64,000 nt of DNA, from NCBI GenBank assembly GCA_030549335.1, contig CM060194.1, positions 13,704,171 through 13,768,170 of the forward strand. Reading direction: 5' to 3'. This stretch comes from Pontederia crassipes (taxonomy: Eukaryota; Streptophyta; Magnoliopsida; Commelinales; Pontederiaceae). Positions 1-13,000 of the stretch are shown here, one piece after another; positions within the stretch are counted from its first letter, which is position 1, and every line of letters begins with the position of its first letter. The notes under the pieces were generated by a model. That model was not told where the DNA came from. It saw only the letters and a list, made by a program, of their open reading frames with translations, and searched no databases. Made by a program: the position numbers and the translations under genes.

Positions 1-250
1 AAAATTCCAGTTCAGAGTTTTCTGAATTTCTGAGTTCGTGAGTACACGTTCTTGACCTTGGATTCCTTCCAAAGTGCTGATGGATTCCTGTTAGCTTATT
101 TGTCGATCATCGTCCGCTTGAACCGGCGATTTCGACGTCTGTTTTCTGCACATCTTTCAAGCATACCAGAGGCATACTTGCATGGTGTTATAGGAGACCA
201 TTCATCGTGCCTAGGGTTACTTGCATACTGAACCTTTCCGCTGTGTCAAG

Positions 251-262
251 TGGTATCAGAGC
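251..262 (+). other. Primer-binding site complementary to initiator Met-tRNA
   Basis: TGGTATCAGAGC is the standard plant PBS. It lies just downstream of the presumed 5' LTR end (TGTGTCA near 242-248) and 11 bp before the first gag ATG. Confidence 0.85.
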
Positions 263-1043
263 GAGGACGAGATCATGGCTGATATTCCAACTAGAAAAGA
301 GTTTGAAGGATTAGAAGCAAAGGTAGATCTCCTTCCTTGCCATTGAAAGATTGCTTACGAATCAAGGTTCTATGTAGACATGTGTCCAACCTGAAGCAAC
401 CCAAGAAAATCGATAGCAACAAACAGCCACTCCTTCGGTGGACAGTGATAGTGAAGAAGAGTTAGTTGTTGAATCAAGATGAAATTTTGCACACAAACAA
501 CCTGATTTTAGGATGAAGATGGAATTGCCCCACTTCAATGGTCATCTACCCATTGAAGATTTTTTGGATTGGATTTTGGAGGTTGAACAATTCTTTGAAT
601 ACATGGAAATCCCATTATATAAGCAAGAAAAATCGGTAGCATATCGTTTAAAAGGAGGGGCATCTGCATGGTGGGAGCAAATTTAGTCTTTGCAAGTGCA
701 GATAAATAAACAACCAATACGGAGTTGGAGGAAAATGAAGCAAATGTTGTGGGATTGATATCTTCCAACAAACTATCAACAGATTCTATACCAACGGTTG
801 CAAAATTGCAAATAGGACGGAAGGCTAATGCGGGACTATACAACAAAATTCAGGCTAGTGCGGGACTATACAACGAAATTCAATCAGGTGGCTCGATACT
901 AAAATGGTTTGAGGTTTAATATCAGAGACAGTAGAGATGCAAACTCCTAGCATCATGGCCACTGCAATCACCTTGGCAGAACTGTCGAACGTCAACTAGA
1001 ACGAGGAGCCAAGGCACAATTTCGTTCTGCTGAGACTAGTAAG

Positions 1044-1304
1044 ATGGCAAGTGCACACAATTCATCAATACTTCCTACAATTGAAGAGGTCGAAAGTGCT
1101 GACAAAAGTTTACCAACTAGCTCTAAATCAAAACCTGCAGATGCTGATAATGCTAAGAGGACTTCTAACTCATATGGGAAGTCCAATTCTATTGTTTGCT
1201 ATTGTTGTAGACAATTAGGCCATCAATCCAATGAGTGCCCACAACGAATAACACTCCATTCAGCACGAATAATAGAGGATGAAGAAGAGATTGATGATCA
1301 ACAG
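1044..1304 (+). pseudogene. Gag C-terminal fragment with CCHC zinc knuckle
   Basis: Open frame in the gypsy element. The knuckle C-x2-C-x4-H-x4-C is intact (CYCCRQLGHQSNEC, 1197-1238). It is preceded by a Ser/Lys-rich linker and cut by the LINE insertion at 1316. The N-terminal gag domain at 513-690 (LPHFNGHLPIEDFLDWI) is in the same element but separated by stops. Confidence 0.8.
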
Positions 1305-1315
1305 GCTAACAATGA

Positions 1316-4300
1316 TTTTTTTTTCTTTGAGAGAGGAAAGGATGACAACCAAAAGTTGAAGTTGTGAATTTTTTTTTTTTTGAGAGAGGAAAGGATGACA
1401 ACCAAAAGTTGAAGTTGTCATCCAGATATATATATAGATGTGGTAAAGAACAACCTGTACAAGTGAAAGCTCCCAAGAAGAGAGCAGCAAAAGAGGGAGG
1501 GTTGCACAGTCCCTAACCAAAGCCCCACTCCCGAAGAAGAAAAGAAGCATGAAATACAATGCTCTCAATTGTGCCCTACACCCCACAAAAATAATCCGAT
1601 TACGCTGAAGCCAAATGGCCCAGGTACTGGTCAAAAAAGATGCCAGCAATGCTCTCCACCTCAATCGCTGCTGTCTAGCGAAAACACGAAGTGAAAGCCA
1701 AAGGGGGTCAGCTGCTGAAGGTGAAGCACCCAAGGTGGCCCAAGTGCCCATCGGAGTCCAAAACTCTCGGGAGACCGAGCAATAAAAAAAGAGGTGATCA
1801 ATGTACTCCTCCGCGTCACCACACATGGGGCAAGAAATGTCAGCGTGGGGCGCCCACGTCGCACTATACACTCTGATGAGGAGTCTACCGCGCCGCAAGA
1901 GCCAGGCAAAAATCTTGACTTTCAAAGGCAACTGGGAGCGCCAAATGCCTGAAAGAATCTGAGGATGGAAGAGTAGGCAGAAAACGGAGATAAAGGCTGC
2001 GTGCTGAGAAGACCTCCGTGGTCCACACCCACCCGTCGGACCTAGAGGGGTCCGGCCGGAAGGGTGTGATCCGTTGTAATAAATCCAAGAATTCTGAAAA
2101 GCGCTGATCAGAGAGTGAGGAACTGAAGAGGGGAGTCCATGAACCAGAGTCCATGAGCCAAAGGCCAGGCTGCCAGGCTCTGACCACGTCTCTGCCACTG
2201 TCGCATGAGGATGCATGGCCAAGGCATGAAAACGAGGGAAGGAAGTCGCTAGAGTTCCCCCCGGCAGCCACTCCTGCTGCCAAAAGAGGAAAGCCTCCCC
2301 AGATCCAAGAGAAGACACCATAAAAGGGCGGACCTGCGGAAAAGTGCCCGCCACACCCCGTCAGAAAGAAGAGGTCCCATGAGGAAGGGAGGACCTAAAG
2401 TCCCATGAAAGGTCACACCCATAACATGTGAAGAAAACCGTCCTCCAGAGAGTATCCTCAGGCCCCATGATCCGACCCACCCACCGGGCCAGGAGAGCCC
2501 AATTAGTAGCATGGAGATCACGAACACCAAGGCCGCCCTACGAAGTGGGCTGACATACACTCTGCCGGGCCACGAGGTGAACACCTCGATGATCCAAACT
2601 AGAGCCCTGCCAAAAAAATCTACTCAGTGAATCAATCCGCCTCTGAACCAAGGTAGGCATCCGAAGAATTGACATGTAATAGACGGGAAGAGCCGAAATA
2701 ATAGATCGGAGCAGAATAAGCCGACCTCCACATGATAATAATCTCGAACTCCAGCCATGAAGTCTATGCTCAAGGCGCTGAATGACCGGGGTCCAGCCTC
2801 GAGAACCAATATGGTGGTCTAATAGTGGAAGCCCCAAATAAGTGATCGGTAAGGTGCCAATAGGGGTGTGAAGCTCACTCGCACACTTCTCTGCACATCA
2901 GGGACCATGCCAAAAGGGATGAAAGAGGATTTGGCATGATTGATGTGAAGACCCGATGTTGCCCCGAAGAGCTCAACCAATATAGCAATCATCCTAGCCT
3001 CCAGATGAACACCCTCAATGAAGAAGATAGTGCCATCAGCATACTGCAAGATGGGTACCACACTCCCTGCAAATCTGCTAAAAAGGCCAACTCCACAGGC
3101 CAACTGGGTGCATCTGGCGAGGGCATCAACAGCCAAGACGACGAGCATGGGGGCAAGTGGGCACTCCTGGCGGACCCCTCCCTGTGGCTGCACTGGCCCC
3201 CGGCAGTCGTCCCATTGACCAAGACCGAGAATGAAGCAGTGGTGATACAACGCTTCATCCACGAAATCCAAGCCTCTGGGAAGCCCCTGACCTGCAAAGA
3301 GTGCCAAAGAAATGACCATGATATTGAGTCATAAGCCTTGGTGAAGTTCACCTTCCATAAGAAGGCCTGAGCGTCGGTCCTCCTCCAGTGTGTGATGATC
3401 TCAATAGCCATAGAATAACTGTCGGTGATGCCCCGACCCTGGATGAAGGCGGACTGGGCCGGATGGATAAGATCAAGTAGGATCTCGCGGAGCCGGTTAG
3501 CCAAAACCCTAGCCACTAGAAGATAAATGGCATTGGAAATGGCTATCGGCATGTAGTTCTCCACATGCTCCTCCGGTGTGCGCTTGGGCAGCATGAATAA
3601 TAGGAAACGATTGAGGCGATCAAAACCCCAATTCCCTTCCATGAACTCCTGGATGACGGCCACGACATCTCCACGGAGTAGGGGCCAGAACTCCTTGTAG
3701 AAAAACACTGGGAAACCATCAGGACCAGGCGACGCATTGGCATTGAGGTCCCTGCTTGGGTGACCTCATCCTCGGAGAGAGCCTGTGACCAGTGAGCTGG
3801 GGGATGGTCCCTGGGGACCACCACCAGGAGGAGCCCTGAGGCTGCCGTCTGTACAGCTCCCGGTAGTATGAGGCAATGCAGCACCAATGCTGTGCTGGCC
3901 GACCACCTGCCTCCCCTGTACCTCCAAACGGTCAATCCTGTTAGCCCTCTTGCGAGAGCTCGCAAATAGGTGAAAGAACCGAGTGTTGGCATCCTCTTCC
4001 TGGAGCCAGCCGAGAGCGCTGCCTCTACTGGATCTCCACCAGCCTGTCCTCTTGCTAGATAATATGCTGGGCCTATCTAGGGGTGTTCACGGGTCGGGTT
4101 TGACCCGACCCGAACCCGGATCCGACCCGACCTGCCCGATTTTGATCGGGTCGGGTCGGGTCACCCCATTTTTTAAGGCCGGATCCGATCCAACCCGACC
4201 CGGTTCGGGTCAGATTGGATCGGGTCGGGTGGTCGGGTTACTCGACCACCATTTTTTCTTTTTTTTTAATTTTTTTTCTTACTTTTATCTATTATTTAAT

Positions 4301-4923
4301 ATAAAAATATTATATAATATTTATTTAAAAAGCATAAAATAACTTATTCAACATTTAAACATTATTTTACACATTTAAAATATTTTATTTTAATATTTTA
4401 TACTTTTTTATACATAATATAAGCTTTAAACTAAAAATAAATAAAAAAAATAAAAAAAACCGGGTCTTCAGGTCGGGTCGGGACGGAAAATTTTCCGACC
4501 CGTACCCGCATGGTCGGGTCAGGCCGGGTCGTCGGGTTCGCGGGTCGACCCGACCCGCTAAACACCCCTAGGCCTGTCTGCGCTCAATACTCTCTGCCTC
4601 AGTGAGACAGTGGTGGTCCTCCTCTCTATCAATCCGGGAGATGGCACCCAAAGCCTCAGTCCTCTGCCTGTCGCAGTCCTCCCGGACCTGCCTCCGAAAA
4701 GCCCAGAGGAAGGACCGCAAGCTATCTAAACGGGATGTAAGGGTCCTAGCCGCCGAATCGGACGCCGGGACACTGCCAATGATCTATCACTGCCTGCCGA
4801 AAACCATGCTCCAGGAGCCAAGATCTCTCAAATCTGAACATAGATCGCTGAGGCTGACCATCGTTGGACCTCCACAAGAGTGGAGTATGGTCAGAGAAAG
4901 GTCTGTCAAGTACGTGGACGTCA
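1316..4923 (-). mobile_element. LINE retrotransposon, 5'-truncated, inside the gypsy element
   Basis: The 11-bp target-site duplication GCTAACAATGA at 1305-1315 and 4924-4934 marks a clean insertion. The T-rich left end is the poly(A) tail in minus orientation. Reading 5' to 3' on the minus strand there is an endonuclease C-terminus (LDRPFSDHTPLLW near 4900), reverse transcriptase (about 3720-2820, with AFIQGRGITD, FTKAYDSISW and a YADG box instead of YADD), thumb ([13 protein letters not shown]) and a zf-RVT region ([35 protein letters not shown], near 1770-1960). Several frame breaks make it inactive. It carries a MITE at 4078-4570. Confidence 0.9.
4078..4570. mobile_element. hAT-type MITE nested in the LINE
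   Basis: Terminal inverted repeats TAGGGGTGTT and AACACCCCTA extend into CGGGTCGGGT-rich arms around an AT-rich core. Flanking 8-bp duplications are GGCCTATC (4070-4077) and GGCCTGTC (4571-4578), one mismatch. An 8-bp duplication and this terminus fit the hAT superfamily. There is no coding capacity. Confidence 0.85.
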
Positions 4924-4934
4924 GCTAACAATGA

Positions 4935-5307
4935 ATATGATATTGAAGAAGAAACCTGTGCTGATGAAGATGGAGAACATCTCTCGAGTGTCATGCAACG
5001 CCTATTATTAATGCCTAGGAAAGAAGAGGACCCTCGGCGACATGAAATATTTCGAATCCGTTGCACAGTGAAAAGTAAACTTTGTAAAGTCATTATTGAT
5101 CGGGGGAGCTCTGAAAACATAGTTTCACAAAAAATGGAAGACACATTGGAATTGAAAACAGAGCCTCATCCTTCACCATATAGAGTTAGTTGGATTAGTA
5201 AAGGCACTAACAAAAAAGTTAAACAATTGTGTAAGGTATCTTTATCAATTGGCAAGAGTTATAAGGATGTGGTCACATATGAGGTATTGGATATGGATGC
5301 AAGCTAA
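4935..5307 (+). pseudogene. Gypsy pol fragment: degenerate aspartic protease region
   Basis: The frame reads MQRLLLMPRKEED, then IIDRGSSENIVS near residue 80 of the open stretch. In active elements this site is D-S/T-G. A stop at 5305 precedes the remnant LGRPWQFD, so the domain is broken. It is the continuation of the gag frame cut at 1304. Confidence 0.72.
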
Positions 5308-5593
5308 TATCATCTTGGGTCGTCCTTGGCAATTTGATGTTAATGCAACCCATCTAGGACGAGACAACATTTACAAGTTTTCTAAAGATGGAAAACACAT
5401 TTCTTTATTTGTAGCATGATTCAGTAATTAAAGAAAATAGGACAGATGAGTTCATTTCTGAAGTAAAACATAGTGGAAAGGCTTATGCACTTGTGTGCAT
5501 AGGGGAGGATCCTCCAAATCAAGAACACACTTCAGCGGCAATCCAAAATTTAATTTCAAAATTCAAAGACATCACAACTGAAGAATTACCTGA

Positions 5594-5767
5594 TTTTTTT
5601 TTTTTTTTGAGGGGGGAAAGGATGAGCACCAAGTTAGGGCGTCATCCGTGTATATATATCACTGTGGAAAGGAAATGTACAAAATGTATGCTCCCAAGAG
5701 GAGAGCAGCAAAAAAGAGGAAAACAATCATCACTATCCGAAGCCCCACTCCCGAAGAAGAAAAGAGC
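5594..5767 (-). mobile_element. Short LINE 3' end inserted in gypsy pol
   Basis: About 175 bp starting with a T run and closely resembling the 3' end at 1368-1560 (GGATGAGCACC..., CTCCCAAGAGGAGAGCAGC, AAGCCCCACTCCCGAAGAAG). It splits the gypsy pol frame between EELPD and [16 protein letters not shown] could not define the target-site duplication. Confidence 0.75.
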
Positions 5768-5886
5768 TATGGATGGCCCCCCATGCGAGACATTCAACAT
5801 CATATTGATCTAATACCAGATTCAAATCTTCCAAACATTCCCCACTACCGATTAAGTCCAAAAGAAAACTAGATTTACAAGATCAA

Positions 5887-6378
5887 GTGGATGAATTAAT
5901 AAAGAAAGGATTTGTTCGAAAAAGCATGAGACCATGCGACTACCAGCACTCCTTGTACCAAAAAAGGATGGCACATGGAGAATGTGTTGATAGTAGAGCT
6001 ATAAACAAGATCACAATCAAATATAGATTTCCAATTCCTAGATTGAATGACATGTTAGACATGTTGAGTGGGTCTCAAATCTTTTCCAAATTAGACTTGC
6101 GAAGTGGTTATCATTATATTCGAATGGAGCCCGGGGATGAGTGGAAGACAACTTTTAAAACTAAAGATGACCTTTTTGAATGGTTGGTGTTGCCTTTTGG
6201 ACTATCAAATGCCCCAAGCACATTCATGAGACTAATGCACCACATACTCAAATCTCTCAGTGGGAAATCAGTAGTTGTCTACTTTGACGATATCTTGGTC
6301 TATAGCAAATCTGAAGCTGAACACCTTGTTCATCTTAGAGAGGTTTTGACTATCTTGCGCCAAAATCAACTCTGTTAA
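5887..6378 (+). pseudogene. Gypsy reverse transcriptase fragment
   Basis: 163-codon frame with the typical Ty3/gypsy order: [41 protein letters not shown] and the catalytic YFDDILVYS box. A frameshift near 6375 and missing flanks disable it. RNase H remnants ([13 protein letters not shown]) follow at about 6690-6740. Confidence 0.9.
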
Positions 6379-6790
6379 TCTCAAAAAATGCTCATTTGTT
6401 ACTGATAAGCTACTTTTCCTTGGAATTATTATTAGTTCTCAAGGTATTCAGGTGGATCCTCAAAAAGTGCAGGCGATCGTAACATGGCCGATTCCAAAAA
6501 TTGTCACAAAATTTCGTAGTTTTCATGGATTAGCCTTGTTCATCACAGGTTCATCCGTGATTTTAGCAGTATAATGGCACCAATAACATCTTGCTTAAAG
6601 AAAGGAAAGTTCCAAAAGGGGGAGAAGAAGCCCACAGAAGTTTCGCAATCATCAAACAAAAATTGACAAATCCTCCCATTTTGACATTGCCCGACTTTGA
6701 AAAGGTTTTTGAAGTGGATAGTGATGCTTCTATTCATGGTATTGATGTTGTGCTCCCACAAGAGGGTCGTCCTGTTTTGAATGTCTAAGC

Positions 6791-7052
6791 TTTTTACATC
6801 TTTGATTCATTGGAATAAGTATTTGCTATTTTTAGAGTGATAAGCATTTGTTATAGGACTAGAGTAGATAAAGAGCAAAAATTTAGAAATATGCATCTTG
6901 CATAACCTTTTTTTTATAATATTGAGAAAAAATTTCATATGTACAAAATATTCTTAATTGAGTTAAAATAAATGCAAAAAAGAGGCAAATAATATAAGCA
7001 AGGTAATGTGTTTTAAGATATCCAAAGATCAAAGGTGTCAGCGTAATCTTAC
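6791..7052. other. GCN2 intron 16, start (no other feature seen)
   Basis: AT-rich intronic DNA between the gypsy break and exon 16. The exon 16 donor (GTAAGA, minus strand) is at 7052. Nothing further was recognised. Confidence 0.6.
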
Positions 7053-10000
7053 CATTTAGCCACTCATCTTCCAATCTAGGTGGTAGATCATACTTTAGAA
7101 GCTGAATAGCAGATGGACGATCAGATGGACTTGGAGACATTAAACGTTGTAACAAGGATGACTGGTCAGGAAATGTTGCAGTCCAAGTAGAAGGAAGCAC
7201 ACCCTTTTGTTTGAGATCAGAGAGAACAATATGTCTTTCCATTGCAGTTGCAAAAGGGTGCCATAGCTCAAAGAATATAACTCCCAAGCTATACATGTCA
7301 ACCTGATGAAGGAAAACTAGTAAGACCAAGCATCTTACAAGGTATACAACGCCTTGATGTGCTTGAGAAATGAAACACAATGATACTAGCAATATCTTTT
7401 ACGCCCATGCTGATATCATGTTATTATAATTAGCTAAGCTGTTAAACTTAATTGTAAAATTAGCATAGACAAACAACACAAACAAAATAACACAAGACGA
7501 TTAAAAAGTTCCAAAAAGTTTCCTAGTCCAAAAGAAATTTAGGCGTTCAAAGAAATTGGTCTATCATGTTGTTTCGGTTTAAATTCGTGTAAACTTATAC
7601 AAAGTTGATATCAAATAAGCCATATGATAACTCAACTTTTTTCTGTTAAACTCGTAACAGGTAGTGTGGTATCAAATAAGCCATATGATAACTCAACTTT
7701 TTCTGTTGAACTCGTAACAGGTAGTGTGTTCTTAACTATTCATGAAAATTATAACAAGTAGAATTAAGACACCTATAGCTCCCATATACATAAGGAACTA
7801 CATAGTATAACATGTCAGCCAATGAGTAGCAAATCCATTGGTAACAACACTTTTACTGGAGAAAAATAAATATTTTGCATCAGATACCAGTATAGGTGAT
7901 GAAATCCTATGCTCGAACTATTGAAATGATACAATAGGGTTTGATCCATATAGCTGATCAAATGGAATCCTAACCTTCTCATTTATCTGTGGCCAACTCT
8001 GCTCAACTTCAGGTGCTGTATAGAAATAGGTACCCACTTGACCAGTTCCATCAATTGAAATCCCACTTATCTCAGATGGAAAAGTCTGATCAGGATCAAG
8101 TTGTTCTCGCATCAAGAACTTGGCTGCATTGATAGAATTAAAAATTTGCATCATATGCACTAGTTTTCAGAACAAAAACTGCTAGGCATGCGACAAAACA
8201 AGTTACAAAAAGGAGCAAACTGAACATATTGAACTTTAAATAGGGGATACTACAGGAAGCAATTACACAGGAATCCTTCTGTTAGGCATGCGACAAGGAA
8301 AGTTTTCTCTACCATTCGCCACAATAATGACGTCAGAAAATAGCTAGTGTATACCAATAACTCTTGTTTCGGACAGATGTAACTAAAAGCTCATAAAAAA
8401 ATAAACTACACAAAACCTTATCAACCAATGTCTCATGGTCATATTTGCTTTGAGGTGTAGAATGAATGAAAGTCAATATACAGGGATGACTACCACAAAT
8501 CTGCAGTCATACTTTTGCTTTCTGACCAAATAGGTGCTGGAACATCTTTATAATTCAGACACATTTTCCGCCATTTTTGAATGACATAGGCAATAACAAC
8601 AACAAAGCCTTATCCCACTAGGTGGGGTTGGCAGGCAACAACATCATCTAAATGTATTATGTACTTTCCAATGCAATTACAATATCTGCCATGGTGAAAG
8701 ATAAAACAAAAGTATTGTGATAGTTAAAATATCTCATTTGGCAGCTAAAATGAAACAGTGAGTACAAATTTCCCGGAAGAGTAAGAATTGGAAGCAAAAT
8801 TGCATTCTGGGAGCTCAGAATTTTGTTATCAAATGGTTGTGATGCAATTCTACTCAAAATAGATGTCAAGTAATGAACGGATGAGTACCAGTTTCATCTA
8901 AGAAAACTGCAATGTTGGTCTTGAAAGCCATTCGGAATTGGTGCTACATTTTGGTTATCAATAGATATCAAGTTACATGATTCAGAAGATACTGAGTTTC
9001 CAATACTCTAATTGGACTGCATGTTCTGGCTATTATAATAAAAAGAAAAAGGTGTAACCACAATTTTTTAGGAGAAAAAGGATGGCTATCAAAAGTTGTG
9101 ATTGCCATCCATGTATATATAGCTATAATATGTCAAAATGTACAAGTGTAGGCTCTCAAGAAGAGAGTGACAAAATAAAAGAGATGTACATCAGCTATCC
9201 AAAACCCCACTTCCGAAGAAGAAAAGAAGCATGAAGAACAATAGTCTCCACCTGACATCGGTTCCCAAAAAAACGGTCCAGTTGCACTAAAGCCATAGAG
9301 CCCAAGTACCGGCAAAAAAGGATGCTAATACTACTCCAACTTTGTCTCTATCTGACGAGGTAACGGAGTAAATGCCAGAAAGTCCCCACGGCTGTAGGAA
9401 AAGTGCCCATCCGGGTCCAGGACTCCTGGCAATCACACTCAAAAAATAGATGCTCAACGACCTTCTCCGCCTAAAGGCACAAGGGGCAGGAAGTATCAGT
9501 GTGAGGGGCCCATCTTGCATTGTAAACTCTGGTGAGAAGCCTATCACACAGCATGAGCCAAGCAAAGATCTTGACCTTCAACGGCACTCGAGGATGCTAA
9601 ATGAGTCTGCAATCTGCTCTAAAGCTGTCCGAGGACAAAATGGGTGGAAGGAAACGAAGATAGAGGCTGCGAGCGGAGGACTCCGATAGCCATAACCAAC
9701 CATCCAATCAGGAGGGGTCCGTCTGGAATGGGGTCACCATCTGAAGTAGTGCCAAGAACTCCGAGAACCGCTGATCAGAAAAAGAAGATCCGAAAAGGGG
9801 GGTCCAAGTGTCCGTTCTCGGCCCACCAGCCTCTAACCAAGTCTCAGCCATCATTGCATCAGGATGTGTCTCAAGTGCCCATAATCGGGGAAAAGTTGCC
9901 GATAAAGGGCTCCCAAGTAGCTACTCATGCCACCAAAATGAGAAATCCACCCCAAATCCAAATGAAGGGACATAAATGGGCACCCCCACAGGATGAGAGA

Positions 10001-13000
10001 CGACACTCCCCACCAGAAAGAAGATGCCCCATGTGGGAGAGTGCTCCTGGAGTCCCACGAAAGGTCACACCCATAACAAGTGATGAAGACCGATCGCCAT
10101 AAGCTATCCTCCAGCCCTTCAACTCCGAGTGGGCCGACAAACACTCTTCCAGTCAACAAGGTGAACCCCACGTCGGTCCAGGTGACACCCCTGCCAGAAA
10201 AATCTACTCCTCAAAGAATCCAACCGCATCAGAACCAGGGCAGACATCCGAAAAAACTGACATGAAATAGATCAAGAGAGCCAATGTGACGATTCAAGAG
10301 GGGAAGGCCCACCGATCAGAGTAAGTAGCTCAGTAGCACACTGGGCCGCCTCCTCAGCGACCATGCCAAAAGAGATGAAAGAAGATTTGGCATGGTTGAT
10401 AAGGAGGCTGGATGCCGCGCCGAAGAGCCAGTATGGCGACACGTCTAGCCCACTGAACTGTACCCTCAATGAAGAAAATCGTGTCGATCAATATACTGCA
10501 GTAGAGGGACCATACCCTGGCAAAGCCACTGAAGAGACCGGCCTCACAAGATGCATGGACGCATCTGGCAATGGCGTCTGCTTCGATGACAAAAAGCATA
10601 GGGGTGAGGGGGCAGCCCTTTCTGACTACCCTTTATGGCTGAACCCAACCACCCGCCCTCGCCCCATTGACTAGGATCGAGAATGAAGCAGTGGTAATGC
10701 ATCGCTTTGTCTAGGCGATCCAAGTCTCCAGGGAGCCTCTAACCTGCAAGAAGTAAAACAAGCCCACAAGAAAAACCATGAGACTGAATCATATGCCTTG
10801 AAGAAATTGACCTTCCAGAGGAAGGAACGGCCATCAGTCCTCCATCGTGAAATAATCACCGAATCAATAGTGTAGCTATCAGTGATGGCCCGGTCCTCAA
10901 TAAAAGCTTACTGCGTTGGATGGATGAGGCAGAGAGCACCTCCCGGAGCCGAGCCACCTCCACTCACTCCACCGGGGTACGCTTGGGAAGCATAAACAGC
11001 AAGAACCGGTTGAAGCATTCAAAGCCCCGATTCCCACCAGCAACCTACTGGATGACAGCCATCGTGTCCTGTACCACCAGCCAAAACTTCCTATAAAAGA
11101 AGACTAGAAAGCCATCTAGGCCTAGTGATGCCTCCCCATTGAGGTCTCCCGGCGCCTAGGTGACCTCATCCTTCGAGATAGCTTGAAACAACAAAGAAAA
11201 CTTGCCATAAGCATCTGCCGGCTTCCTCAAGTGTCCAACACGGGGCTGTACGAGTAGGCACTGCATAAGTACCCTCTAGAGCATGGCCGTGATAGGAACC
11301 TAGTTCCTAATAATAATAGGAATAGTCAATTTACCTTTGATTAGGATTAACTATTTACTTCCTAGTTTGATTAGCACTCTAGTTATTTACTTCCTAATTT
11401 GATTAGCACTTTATTTCTTTTATTTCCAGTTCTACTAGGACTTGTTTGGGTTTACCCTATAAATAGGGCCCCTTGGAACTCTTTTTAATCATATATGAGA
11501 ATACAACTTCTTTTGATAATTGCTTAAAGCAAGTATCTTGGAGGCTTGACCCCCTCGAAGTGGTCTATTGGAGGCTTGATCCCCTCGAAGTGATCTAATT
11601 AGGATCCTAATTGGACTAGGAACCTAACAATTGTGTATCAGAGCTGTTCGATCTTCATCAGACAATTGTGATATCTCGGGTTTTTTATTGGACCAATAAC
11701 CTAGTTATCTCCGTCTTCCGCTGGCATCTATCGCATTCATTGCTGCCACTACATTGCCATCACCGCCGCTTACACTATCAACCAACCTCTATCATAACTT
11801 ATTAATAGTTTATATTCATAATCTAATATTTCAAATGTGTAGGAAAAATCTATGGCTTCACAAGATTTATCGACTTAAGAGATTTTAACACTAGCCGATC
11901 ATCTTACTCGAATAGAAGAACGATTTCAATGAATTTTACAAGTATTCAACGACAAAAACAAATATCAAAAAGTAAACAAGAGAAATCACGTAGGAGATGA
12001 GCCTGCAACTATTCAACAATTAAGTACGGTCGAGGAGTATCTGACTCGTTTCGAATTATTATGAAGTCAAATTAAAAATTGGAGCGAACATCAATTGGTG
12101 GAAATTTTTGTTGAAGGACTTCTCCCCGATCTTCTACGAGAAGTGAAAGCTCGATGGCCCATTACTATATTTGCTGCTATGTCTTTTGCCCGATGGGAAG
12201 AAGAACGTTTAAATGAAGAGAGCCATAAATCAAGTCGACACTTGAACAAATCATTTCGAAGCACAAGTGCAATAATATTTTCATCAAAAACAGAAGAGTC
12301 CAACACTTTTGTTTCTTTAGAAACCTTTACGAAAACTTTATTTCAACAAGAAACGAAGGATATTGAAGACAATTCAGTTGAAGTTCAACCTCCAAATTCA
12401 TCTGCTGAGAAATCTTTTAAAGATGAAACATTTACAATTCAATTGTCAAATGAGCAATCAACTCTTGCAAAATCTACTGTAGAAGGCATCATTATTGGAA
12501 AGTCACGACTCGTTCGCACTTATGATAGTTGACTCAACATCAAAGAATGTCAAAGGCTTCAATATCCAAAGACAAATTTACTCATGCAAAAAGAATTTGA
12601 CCAACTTCGAATTCTCTTTCGTCAGAAGATGCAAGCTTGTTCCAATGCTACCAATGCATAGTCAAAGCTATGTTCTCAAGAAAGATCTCTATTTTATTCA
12701 AGTTATCAGGAGGCTTCCTCTGATCAAACATCGAAAAGAAAAGTTCTCTCACATGTTTTTGCATAGCCTTGAGGACAAGGCTATTTTGAAGAGGGCGGGA
12801 ATGATAGGAACCTAGTTCCTAATAATAATAGGAATAGTTAATTTACCTTTGATTAGGATTAACTATTTACTTCTTAGTTTGATTAGCACTCTAATTATTT
12901 ACTTCCTAATTTGATTAGCACTTTGTTTCTTTTATTTCCAGTTCTACTAGGACTTATTTGGGTTTACCCTATAAATAGGGCCCCTTGGAACTCTTTTTAA

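Larger units (their letters stand above)
1..6790 (+). mobile_element. Ty3/gypsy LTR retrotransposon, 3'-truncated and interrupted
   Basis: The element starts left of the window. A primer-binding site TGGTATCAGAGC (initiator Met-tRNA type) lies at 251-262, so bases 1 to about 247 look like 5' LTR. The leader is followed by ATG at 274 and a broken gag (Trp-rich gag domain near 513-690, CCHC knuckle at 1197-1238). After a LINE insertion, the protease region resumes near 4924 with IIDRGSSENIVS (Arg replaces the usual Ser/Thr after the catalytic Asp). The reverse transcriptase frame is 5887-6378. RNase H begins near 6650 and stops at 6788. Integrase and the 3' LTR are absent. Many stops show that it is dead. 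It lies in a GCN2 intron, antisense to the gene. Confidence 0.88.
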
